Positions 1 to 4,939 of a stretch of DNA of 5,938 nucleotides are shown here, piece by piece. Location: positions 1 through 5,938 of the forward strand of contig CAAEDZ010000319.1 of NCBI GenBank assembly GCA_900754775.1, read 5' to 3'. Position 1 is the first letter of the stretch. Each line of letters opens with the position of its first letter. A model generated the notes under the pieces. The model saw only the letters and a list, made by a program, of their open reading frames with translations, had not been told where the DNA came from and searched no databases. The translations under genes were made by a program, and so were the position numbers. Origin of the DNA: Clostridia bacterium. GTDB taxonomy: Bacteria > Bacillota_A > Clostridia > Christensenellales > Aristaeellaceae.

Positions 1-62
1 CCGGGGCAGTAGTGGAACGGCGTATCCGTGAGGAACTTGGGGCGCTCGAAGACGGTCGCCAT
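1..62 (-). CDS. 2-oxoacid:ferredoxin oxidoreductase, TPP-binding beta subunit (5' fragment)
   Basis: Only the first 20 codons are present; the gene continues past the left edge. The visible protein starts MATVFERPKFLTDTPFHYCP, a typical opening of the thiamine-diphosphate-binding beta subunit (VorA/KorB type) of 2-oxoacid:ferredoxin oxidoreductases, where an HYCPGC motif near the N-terminus supplies cluster-binding cysteines. The start is supported by an AAGGAGG ribosome binding site about 7 bases upstream and by a one-base overlap (TAATG) with the stop of the alpha-subunit gene, which suggests translational coupling. In this family the beta subunit binds TPP and carries out decarboxylation together with the alpha subunit. 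The identification rests on the short N-terminus plus the operon context. Whether the substrate is a branched-chain oxoacid, 2-oxoglutarate or another oxoacid cannot be judged. Confidence 0.82.
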   Translation of the reverse strand, partial: MATVFERPKFLTDTPFHYCP

Positions 63-1129
63 TATGCTCCCTCCTTCATGCTCATCAGTTGATCGTAGAC
101 TTCGCGCACGCCGGGGATCATGCCGCCGGTGCGGCCGAAGAAGTACACGGGGCACTGGCCGTTGACGGCGAGGCGCACGTCGTCGACCATCTGGCCGAGG
201 GACATCTCCACCGTCAAAACGCCCTTGAGGTGTTTGGCGGCGTCGGAAATGGCCTTTTCCGGGAAGGGCCAGACCGTGATGGGACGGATGAGGCCGACCT
301 TCATGCCCTCCTTGCGGGCGTTGCGCACGGCGGTGAGGGCGATGCGGGCGGTGGTGCCGTAGGCGACCACGGCGTACTCGGCGTCGTCCATGTACTGAAG
401 GTCCACCATCGTCTCGTTTTCGGCGATGGCCTTGTACTTGGCCTCCAGTTTGCGCACCAGCGCCTCGAGGCGATCCGGCTCGATGTACAAAGAGTTGATG
501 ATGGCGCGCTCGCGGCCGCAGCCCTCGCGCCAGCCGGTGGCGGCCCAGCTCTTGTCCACTTCCGCGGGCTTGTATTCCGGCATGGTGACCGGCTCCATCA
601 TCTGGCCGATGGCGCCGTCGCCCAGGAGCATGGTGGGCGTGCGGTACTTGTCGGCCACGTCGAAGGCCTTCATGGTCAGTTCCACGGCCTCCTGCACGGT
701 GGCGGGAGCAAAGACGGGCATGCGGTAGTCGCCATGGCCGCCGCCGCGGGTGGCCTGATAGTAGTCCGACTGGGCGGGCTGGATGGAGCCGAGGCCCGGG
801 CCGCCGCGGACGATGTTGACGATCAGGCAGGGAAGCTCCGCGCCGGCGATGTAGCTGATGCCCTCCTGCTTGAGCGACACGCCCGGGCTGGAGGAACTGG
901 TCATGGCGCGCGCGCCGGCGCCGGCCGCGCCGTAGACCATGTTGATGGCCGCGACTTCGCTCTCGGCCTGGATGAACGTGCCACCCACCTCGGGCAGGCG
1001 CTTGCTCATGTATTCAGGGATCTCGCTCTGGGGCGTGATGGGGTATCCGAAATAGTAGCGGCAGCCCGCCTGCACGGCGGCCTCCGCGATGGCCTCGTTG
1101 CCCTTCATCATCTGTCGGTTCATAGTCAT
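62..1129 (-). CDS. vorB: 2-oxoacid:ferredoxin oxidoreductase alpha subunit, VorB/KorA-like
   Basis: A 355-residue protein, full length for this family. It works with the beta subunit and a ferredoxin-type subunit to convert a 2-oxoacid plus CoA to acyl-CoA and CO2 in the cytoplasm, reducing ferredoxin. The N-terminal pyrimidine-binding domain shows GYPITPQSEIPEYMSKRLPE (residues 28-47), the conserved QAESE (54-58), the TSSSSPG loop (77-83), and RGGPGLGSIQPAQ (108-120) followed by SDYYQATRGGGHGD (121-134). A C-terminal domain with VAYGTTAR and GLIRPITVWPFP (279-290) follows. I chose the ATG at 1129 because it overlaps the ferredoxin stop as ATGA and has GGAAAGG 5 bases upstream; the ATG at 1123 (MNRQ) is a possible alternative. 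An in-frame extension to 1195 runs inside the ferredoxin gene and is rejected. The symbol follows the usual automatic naming of this subfamily; a 2-oxoglutarate or other oxoacid substrate is equally possible. Confidence 0.93.
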   Translation of the reverse strand: MTMNRQMMKGNEAIAEAAVQAGCRYYFGYPITPQSEIPEYMSKRLPEVGGTFIQAESEVAAINMVYGAAGAGARAMTSSSSPGVSLKQEGISYIAGAELPCLIVNIVRGGPGLGSIQPAQSDYYQATRGGGHGDYRMPVFAPATVQEAVELTMKAFDVADKYRTPTMLLGDGAIGQMMEPVTMPEYKPAEVDKSWAATGWREGCGRERAIINSLYIEPDRLEALVRKLEAKYKAIAENETMVDLQYMDDAEYAVVAYGTTARIALTAVRNARKEGMKVGLIRPITVWPFPEKAISDAAKHLKGVLTVEMSLGQMVDDVRLAVNGQCPVYFFGRTGGMIPGVREVYDQLMSMKEGA

Positions 1130-1335
1130 GCCTGCCTTTCCACACGAATGACGCAGTCCGGACACATCTGGTAGCACATGCCGCAGGCCACGCACTTGTC
1201 AACATCGGTGCAGTAGGCCGCGTTGTAGCCCTTCTTGTTGATGTGCGTGGAGAGCTGGATGAGCTTGCGCGGACACGCTTCCACGCAAAGACCGCAGCCC
1301 TTGCAGGCGTCGGTGTCGAATGTGATCTTTGCCAT
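1126..1335 (-). CDS. 2[4Fe-4S] ferredoxin-type subunit of the 2-oxoacid oxidoreductase
   Basis: A 69-residue protein with two classic CxxCxxCxxxCP motifs: CKGCGLCVEACP (Cys 11, 14, 17, 21) and CVACGMCYQMCP (Cys 48, 51, 54, 58). Each should bind one [4Fe-4S] cluster. This matches the small delta/gamma-type subunit (VorC/KorD-like) that carries electrons from the TPP site to soluble ferredoxin, and it is the first gene of the oxidoreductase operon. The ATG at 1335 (MAKITFD) is chosen because TTGGAGGA lies 7 bases upstream. A longer frame starting with TTG at 1350 would translate the ribosome binding site itself and is not credible. The gene overlaps the alpha subunit by 4 bases (ATGA). Two further cysteines (42 and 61) lie outside the cluster motifs. 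Confidence 0.93.
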   Translation of the reverse strand: MAKITFDTDACKGCGLCVEACPRKLIQLSTHINKKGYNAAYCTDVDKCVACGMCYQMCPDCVIRVERQA

Positions 1336-1366
1336 GTTGCTTTCCTCCAAAAGCTTGATGGGTTTT

Positions 1367-1372
1367 ATTATA
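1367..1372 (-). promoter_or_regulatory. Candidate -10 element upstream of the ferredoxin/vor operon
   Basis: A perfect TATAAT on the minus strand lies 31 bases before the ferredoxin ATG, in the 48-base gap after the methyltransferase stop. No good -35 hexamer sits 16-18 bases further upstream; that stretch is A-rich (GAAAAAAATTAA). It may therefore be a weak or activator-dependent promoter, or a chance match in an A+T-rich gap. Confidence 0.45.
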
Positions 1373-1383
1373 CAGCCATGTTG

Positions 1384-2601
1384 TTAATTTTTTTCGTATG
1401 GCAATTTGTAATAGTAAGTTTTTCCCCGCACGTCGCAGAGGCGCAGGCCGATCTCGCCATCGTAGACGGGCAGCTCCAGTTCCCGGGGCAGTTCCGGGGC
1501 CTTCTTCGTGCGCAGCGCCTGCGTATCCACGCGCAATTCCTCGCCGCGCAGATAGCCCAGCGCCCAGTTGTCGAGCATCTCCCACGGCATGGGGATGTCC
1601 GCAAGCGCGACATGGTAAAAGCCCACGCCGCGCCGCACTTCCACTGTGCAGGCGTCTTCGGCCATCTCCGCCTCGCGCAAAAGCTCCCACGGCGCGCCTT
1701 CCAAGCGGCGGCGCAGTATGTTGGGCACCAGCGGACACATGTCCACGCCCAGAAAGCGGCGGCCTTCGCGCGCGGCGGCTTCGAGCGTGGTGCCCGAGCC
1801 GGCAAAGGGGTCGAAGACCAGTTCGCCCTCCCGGGAGGCGCAGCGCACGATGCGCGTGAGCAGGGCGAGCGGCTTTTGCGTGTCGTAGCCGGTGCGCTGG
1901 GGGTCGCGCTGTTGCAGGTGGCTGACGTCGTCCCAGACGTCGGTGGGCGGCACGGGGTCGTCGTCGTAGTAAGTGTAGACGCGACCGCCGGAGCGGATGG
2001 AGCGGTAGACGCGGCCATCGGGATCCACGTGGCGGCGCATGTGGTTCTGCTTTGGCTCCGTGGGCGGGCAGAGTACGGCGTCAATGTTGAAATCGTATTT
2101 GCCCGCCTTGCGGTAGAAGAGGATGGTATCGTGCTTGCGGCTGAAATAGCGCCGCGCCATGCCGCCGGTGTGGTAGACCCAGACGATCTCATTGAGGAGG
2201 TTCTTCTCGCCGAAGATGTCGTCCATGATCAGGCGCAGGCGCGCCGAGGCGCGAAAATCGCAGTGCAGAAAGAGCATGCCGTCCTCGCGCAGGAGGCTGT
2301 GGCAGCCCTCCAGCACGCGGCGCATCATCGCGTAATAGGCGTCCGGCTCCATATCGTCGCTGAAGGCGGGCAGCACGAGCGAGCCCTTCCCCGCCTTCCA
2401 ATCTGCCGCGCCCGCGCGGGCGCGCATGGCAAACTGTTCCCCGGTGAGAAAGGGCGGGTCCATGTAGATGAGCTTGACTTCGCCGGCGTAGCGGCGCAGA
2501 AGTTCATCCATCAACAGCAGCGTGTCGCCCCCATAGAAGCGACCGCCCGCGCCCTTGCCCTCGTAGCGTTCGCGGCTGACCACCGCAGGCTCTGCGCGCA
2601 T
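1384..2601 (-). CDS. Beta-class site-specific DNA methyltransferase (N6-adenine or N4-cytosine)
   Basis: A 405-residue protein of the N6_N4_Mtase family, which transfers a methyl group from S-adenosylmethionine to an exocyclic amino group in DNA. The catalytic motif IV is DPPF (48-51). The SAM-binding motif I is DPFAGSGTT (264-272), followed by FLGVD (283-287). The GYDTQKPLALLTRIV segment just before motif I (238-252) is the usual lead-in in this group. Motif IV preceding motif I makes it beta class; DPPF/DPPY favours adenine, but N4-cytosine is not excluded. Residues 140-235 are likely to hold the target-recognition part. The C-terminal 90 residues (about 315-405) match nothing I know. The start has GGAGGAGG 7 bases upstream and a promoter further up. 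No restriction endonuclease gene is visible nearby, so it looks solitary. The recognition sequence cannot be predicted. Confidence 0.92.
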   Translation of the reverse strand: MRAEPAVVSRERYEGKGAGGRFYGGDTLLLMDELLRRYAGEVKLIYMDPPFLTGEQFAMRARAGAADWKAGKGSLVLPAFSDDMEPDAYYAMMRRVLEGCHSLLREDGMLFLHCDFRASARLRLIMDDIFGEKNLLNEIVWVYHTGGMARRYFSRKHDTILFYRKAGKYDFNIDAVLCPPTEPKQNHMRRHVDPDGRVYRSIRSGGRVYTYYDDDPVPPTDVWDDVSHLQQRDPQRTGYDTQKPLALLTRIVRCASREGELVFDPFAGSGTTLEAAAREGRRFLGVDMCPLVPNILRRRLEGAPWELLREAEMAEDACTVEVRRGVGFYHVALADIPMPWEMLDNWALGYLRGEELRVDTQALRTKKAPELPRELELPVYDGEIGLRLCDVRGKTYYYKLPYEKN

Positions 2602-2633
2602 GGAACGCCCTCCTCCCCATTCAACTTCTTTTC

Positions 2634-2662
2634 ATTATACTACATTCGCCGCGCACGGGCAA
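2634..2662 (-). promoter_or_regulatory. Promoter of the methyltransferase gene
   Basis: On the minus strand, TTGCCC (2657-2662) and a perfect TATAAT (2634-2639) are separated by exactly 17 bases. Transcription would start near 2627, leaving a leader of about 26 bases before the ATG at 2601 that contains the GGAGGAGG ribosome binding site. The fit to a sigma-A/sigma-70 promoter is good in the -10 and moderate in the -35. Confidence 0.65.
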
Positions 2663-2722
2663 GGAAAAGCTGTGTCATGGCGGCAAAAGTTTGCGGCTGG
2701 CGGGTAAAGTTTTCTTGGCAAA

Positions 2723-2754
2723 GGGCGAGCGGTGGGCTTTCGCGCCCCTTTTTT
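2723..2754 (+). terminator. Possible rho-independent terminator on the plus strand
   Basis: GGGCG (2723-2727) can pair with CGCCC (2743-2747), and an inner GGGC/GCCC pairing is an alternative. A C and six T (2749-2754) follow directly. No plus-strand gene lies upstream, so if it is real it would stop antisense transcription or be a relic of a lost gene. The 15-base loop makes the stem weak. Confidence 0.3.
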
Positions 2755-2756
2755 GC

Positions 2757-2785
2757 TTGACGCTCGCGCGCCCTTGTGATAGAAT
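2757..2785 (+). promoter_or_regulatory. Strong-looking plus-strand promoter with no obvious gene
   Basis: TTGACG (2757-2762), a spacer of exactly 17 bases, then TAGAAT (2780-2785) preceded by TGA, which gives an extended -10 (TGnTAGAAT). Each hexamer matches the sigma-A consensus at five of six positions, making this one of the two best promoters in the window. Transcription would start near 2792 and run towards the 3' end of the lacI-type gene on the opposite strand. No good open frame with a ribosome binding site follows. Confidence 0.5.
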
Positions 2786-2819
2786 GAACGCGGAACAATG
2801 TACAGAAATCGATTTTTGC

Positions 2820-2840
2820 GCCGTGCCTTTTTGGCTCGGC
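2820..2840 (+). repeat. Inverted repeat / hairpin downstream of the orphan promoter
   Basis: GCCG-T-GCC (2820-2827) pairs with GGC-T-CGGC (2833-2840) around a TTTTT loop: seven G-C pairs and one T-T mismatch. No T-tract follows on either strand, so it does not look like a terminator. CGGCAG (2837-2842) can alternatively pair with CTGCCG (2875-2880), so a transcript could switch folds. It may be part of a structured small RNA, but I recognise no known family. Confidence 0.35.
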
Positions 2841-2887
2841 AGTAAGAATTGTAAAGTTTATGCAAATAAGGCGCCTGCCGGGAACGC

Positions 2888-2916
2888 AAAACCGCCTCCC
2901 CCCGAAGGAGAGGCGG
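2888..2916 (-). terminator. Rho-independent terminator of the lacI-type gene
   Basis: On the minus strand a CCGCCTC/GAGGCGG stem (2910-2916 with 2892-2898), extended by CC/GG pairs, closes a TTCG tetraloop and is followed by TTTT (2891-2888). It begins about 20 bases after the TGA of the LacI-family gene, exactly where a terminator is expected. On the plus strand no T-tract follows the stem. Confidence 0.8.
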
Positions 2917-2936
2917 CGCGAAGGATGGACGGCGCG

Positions 2937-3944
2937 TCAGTCGCGCGGGCAGGTGGTGCCGCGCTGGACAAGATGCGTCTGGATGCGCACCTCTCTGGCA
3001 GGCGCATCCGGCTCGGCGATGCGGCGCATGAGCAGTTCCACGGCGTGGTCGCCAATGGCGCGCTTGTCGCAGCCGATGGTGGTCAGCGGCACGGGCACGT
3101 GGATCTCGGACTGTATGTCGTCAAAGCCGATGACGGCTACATCCTCCGGCACGCGCACGCCGCGCTCGGAGAAGGCGCACAGCACCTGCCAGGCGACGTA
3201 ATCCGAAAAGGCGCACACGGCGGTGACGCCCTGCGCCTGCGAGATCGCCTGTTCGATGCTTTGAGAGGCGTCGGCGATGATCGGCACTTCGCAGACGCGC
3301 GCAGACGCGCCGGCGGCTTCGATCTCCGCCATAAAGCCCTCGCGGCGCTCTCGGGCGCTGGAGACGCACTCCGGTCCGCCGAGAAAGAGCATGTCGCGGT
3401 GGCCGAGGGCGAGGAGATGCCGGGCGGCGAGATGGCCGCCGTTGAGGTCATCGAAGACGACGCTGTCCAGACCGCTATCCTGAAAATAGCGGGCCACGAG
3501 TACGCAGGGCGCGCCGTTGCGGCGCAAAAGCTCCACGCCCTCCGTGCTGCGCTGCGTGGGACAGAGGAAGACGCCGTCCACATTGCGGGAAAGCGCGGTG
3601 GTGATGGCGCGGACTTCCTCCTCGCTGTCTTCCTCGCTGTTTAAGAGGATGGCGCTGTATCCGACCCGTGCCAGCGCGGCGATCAGCCCCTTGGCCATGA
3701 TGGAAAAGAGGGGGTTGGCGATGTCGCCCAAAATGATGGCGGCGGTCTTCGTGGTGCCGGAGCGCAGGGAGCCGGCCAGCGCGTTGCCGATGTAGCCGTT
3801 CTCCCGGGCGACCTTGAGGATGTATTCCCGCGTCCTGGGCGCGAGACCGGGCTTGTCGTGCAGGGCCTTGGAGACTGTGCCTACCGTATGCCCGGTGAGG
3901 CGGGCGATGTCCCGCAGTTTGAGCTTTCCGTTTTGTGGCGGCAT
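2937..3944 (-). CDS. LacI-family transcriptional regulator
   Basis: A 335-residue protein of normal family length. Residues 8-54 form the DNA-binding domain: KLRDIARLTG, then the recognition helix HTVGTVSKAL (19-28). The hinge helix is NALAGSL (54-60), whose Leu60 aligns with the leucine that PurR inserts into the central CpG of its operator. Residues 66-335 are the periplasmic-binding-protein-like sensor domain, with the typical VDGVFLCP, VVFDDLNGG, LALGHRD and VIGFDDI segments and an ending of HLVQRGTT type. Such proteins usually repress sugar or related catabolic genes until an effector binds. The gene is divergent from the activase/glycyl-radical pair, which makes those genes its likely targets along with itself. 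Start: ATG at 3944 with GGAAGGAG 8 bases upstream. An effector cannot be deduced. Confidence 0.95.
   Translation of the reverse strand: MPPQNGKLKLRDIARLTGHTVGTVSKALHDKPGLAPRTREYILKVARENGYIGNALAGSLRSGTTKTAAIILGDIANPLFSIMAKGLIAALARVGYSAILLNSEEDSEEEVRAITTALSRNVDGVFLCPTQRSTEGVELLRRNGAPCVLVARYFQDSGLDSVVFDDLNGGHLAARHLLALGHRDMLFLGGPECVSSARERREGFMAEIEAAGASARVCEVPIIADASQSIEQAISQAQGVTAVCAFSDYVAWQVLCAFSERGVRVPEDVAVIGFDDIQSEIHVPVPLTTIGCDKRAIGDHAVELLMRRIAEPDAPAREVRIQTHLVQRGTTCPRD
3291..3310. repeat. 10-base perfect tandem repeat inside the lacI-type gene
   Basis: GCAGACGCGC occurs twice in direct succession, in the part of the sensor domain encoding Gly-Ala-Ser-Ala-Arg-Val-Cys. Loss or gain of one unit would shift the frame, because 10 is not a multiple of 3. 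It may simply reflect biased codon use. Confidence 0.85.
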
Positions 3945-3977
3945 GGCTGTCGCTCCTTCCGGGTGAGTTCAACTTTC

Positions 3978-4006
3978 ATAATAAGCCGGTTTCTCCGTTT
4001 TGTCAA
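3978..4006 (-). promoter_or_regulatory. Promoter of the lacI-type gene
   Basis: A consensus TTGACA (4001-4006) is followed after exactly 17 bases by TATTAT (3978-3983) on the minus strand. The predicted start near 3971 leaves a leader of about 27 bases before the ATG at 3944. This is the best promoter in the window. The spacer contains a CpG-centred imperfect palindrome, so binding there would block polymerase, consistent with autoregulation. Confidence 0.8.
3981..3994. promoter_or_regulatory. Candidate LacI-family operator in the divergent gap
   Basis: The sequence ATAAGCCGGTTTCT is an imperfect palindrome centred on the CpG at 3987/3988, with 5 of 7 pairs matching (AA.CC/GG.TT plus an outer A/T). 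LacI-family sites are typically short CpG-centred palindromes, and the regulator's hinge carries the matching leucine. The site lies between the -10 and -35 of the regulator's own promoter and upstream of the activase gene. A second short palindrome, AGTT-C-AACT (3966-3974), sits at the predicted transcription start and is an alternative site. Confidence 0.35.
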
Positions 4007-4027
4007 GCGCGCGCTCGGGTATATGAA
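4000..4027 (+). promoter_or_regulatory. Tentative promoter for the activase/glycyl-radical operon
   Basis: TTGTCA (4000-4005) and TATGAA (4022-4027) are spaced by 16 bases on the plus strand. The -35 shares its bases with the lacI-type -35 on the other strand (TTGTCAA reads as TTGACAA in reverse). The weakness is that transcription would start near 4034, inside the ribosome binding site. Another -10 candidate, CATAAT at 3977-3982, has no -35. The plus-strand promoter is therefore unresolved. Confidence 0.25.
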
Positions 4028-4045
4028 CGACAGGAGGAGGCGGAT

Positions 4046-4939
4046 ATGATGCGCGATACGACCGGCATCGTCTTCGATATTGAGGAATTTGCCGTGTACG
4101 ACGGCCCGGGCATCCGCATGGCGGTGTTTTTGAAGGGCTGTCCGCTGCGCTGCGAGTGGTGCCACAACCCGGAGGGGTTGAAGCCCCGGCCGGAGCGCAC
4201 CGTGACCAAAAGCCTGTGCGTGAACTGCGGCGAATGCATGAAGGTCTGCCCGCAGGCGGCGCAGGGCGTGCTGGAAGGAACGCCGCCGCGGCCCAGGACG
4301 TGCGTGGTGTGCGGCAAATGCGTGGCCGTGTGCCCGCGCCGCGCCATCCAGATCGCGGGAACGCCGATGAAGGCCAGCGCGGTGGCCGCGCGCATCCAGC
4401 GCAACGCCCCCATTTTGCGCATGAACGACGGCGGCGTGACCTTTTCCGGCGGCGAGGCGCTTTTGCAGCACGAATTTGTCGAGGATGTGTGCGACCGGCT
4501 GCCGGACGTGCACAAGGCCATCGAGACCAGCGGCTACGCAAGCACCGAGGTCTTTCTCGGCGTCGTCCAGCGGCTCGATCTGGTGATGATGGACATTAAG
4601 CTGGTGGACGGCGAAATGCACAGGCGCTATACGGGCGTGGACAACGCGCAGATCCTTGAAAACCTGCGCGCGCTCATCCGCTCCGGCAAGCCCTTCCGCG
4701 CCCGCGTGCCGGTCATCCCCGGGGTCAACGATTCGCGGGAGAACCTCGAGGCCACGGCGCGGCTGGTGGCGGAGGCGAAAAACCTCGACCGCGTGGAACT
4801 TCTGCGCTACAACCGCTCGGCGGGCGCCAAGTACGGCCTGCTGGGCGAGGAGTACAGGCCCAGCTTCGATACGGAGCGGGAGCCGAACATGGACCTTTCC
4901 ATCTTTGAAAAATACGGCATCAAGGCGGTGGCATTATGA
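4046..4939 (+). CDS. Glycyl radical enzyme activating protein (radical SAM activase)
   Basis: A 297-residue cytoplasmic iron-sulfur enzyme that uses S-adenosylmethionine to abstract a hydrogen from the C-terminal glycine of its partner, creating the glycyl radical. The radical SAM motif is CPLRCEWC (Cys 32, 36, 39). Two extra ferredoxin-like clusters follow, CVNCGECMKVCP (58-69) and CVVCGKCVAVCP (86-97), as in activases of dehydratase and decarboxylase-type glycyl radical enzymes; pyruvate formate-lyase activase itself lacks this insert. The SAM-binding segment is TFSGGEALLQ (132-141), with Ala where most relatives have Pro. Other conserved pieces are AIETSGYA (158-165), DLVMMDIKLVD (178-188) and VPVIPGVND (221-229). 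AGGAGGAGG lies 5 bases before the ATG at 4046; the adjacent ATG at 4049, at 8 bases, is an equally good start. A longer upstream frame reads through the promoter region and is rejected. The stop overlaps the next start as ATGA. Confidence 0.95.
   Translation: MMRDTTGIVFDIEEFAVYDGPGIRMAVFLKGCPLRCEWCHNPEGLKPRPERTVTKSLCVNCGECMKVCPQAAQGVLEGTPPRPRTCVVCGKCVAVCPRRAIQIAGTPMKASAVAARIQRNAPILRMNDGGVTFSGGEALLQHEFVEDVCDRLPDVHKAIETSGYASTEVFLGVVQRLDLVMMDIKLVDGEMHRRYTGVDNAQILENLRALIRSGKPFRARVPVIPGVNDSRENLEATARLVAEAKNLDRVELLRYNRSAGAKYGLLGEEYRPSFDTEREPNMDLSIFEKYGIKAVAL

Larger units (their letters stand above)
2602..2936. other. 335-base intergenic region between the methyltransferase and lacI-type genes
   Basis: No convincing protein gene is visible here on either strand. 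It contains, from left to right, the methyltransferase promoter (minus strand), a hairpin followed by T6 (plus strand), a good plus-strand promoter without a clear gene, a hairpin-forming A+T-richer stretch, and the terminator of the lacI-type gene (minus strand). A 15-codon plus-strand frame at 2798-2845 (MYRNRF...) lacks a ribosome binding site. A basic minus-strand frame at 2635-2889 would begin with TTG inside the terminator T-tract. I call neither a gene. Confidence 0.7.

Noticed and set aside
89..1174. Long plus-strand open frame (361 codons) opposite the alpha-subunit gene
   Set aside because: It is antisense to a clear VorB-like gene, is rich in His, Ala and Gly without motifs, and is explained by third-position G/C bias.
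1243..2760. Long plus-strand open frame (505 codons) opposite the methyltransferase and ferredoxin genes
   Set aside because: It overlaps two motif-supported genes on the other strand and the promoter gap, and its composition is shadow-like with no recognisable domain.
2798..2845. 15-codon peptide (MYRNRF...) after the orphan promoter
   Set aside because: No Shine-Dalgarno sequence precedes it and its stem-forming bases explain the sequence at least as well; too short to support.
2635..2889. Minus-strand basic 84-codon frame in the intergenic region
   Set aside because: It would start with TTG inside the terminator T-tract and end within the methyltransferase promoter, with no ribosome binding site.
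2691..3644. Plus-strand open frame (317 codons) crossing the gap into the lacI-type gene
   Set aside because: Most of it is antisense to the regulator, there is no ribosome binding site at any start, and it runs through a terminator hairpin.
3881..4621. Minus-strand 246-codon frame opposite the activase
   Set aside because: It is antisense to an activase with intact cysteine motifs and covers the divergent promoter region.
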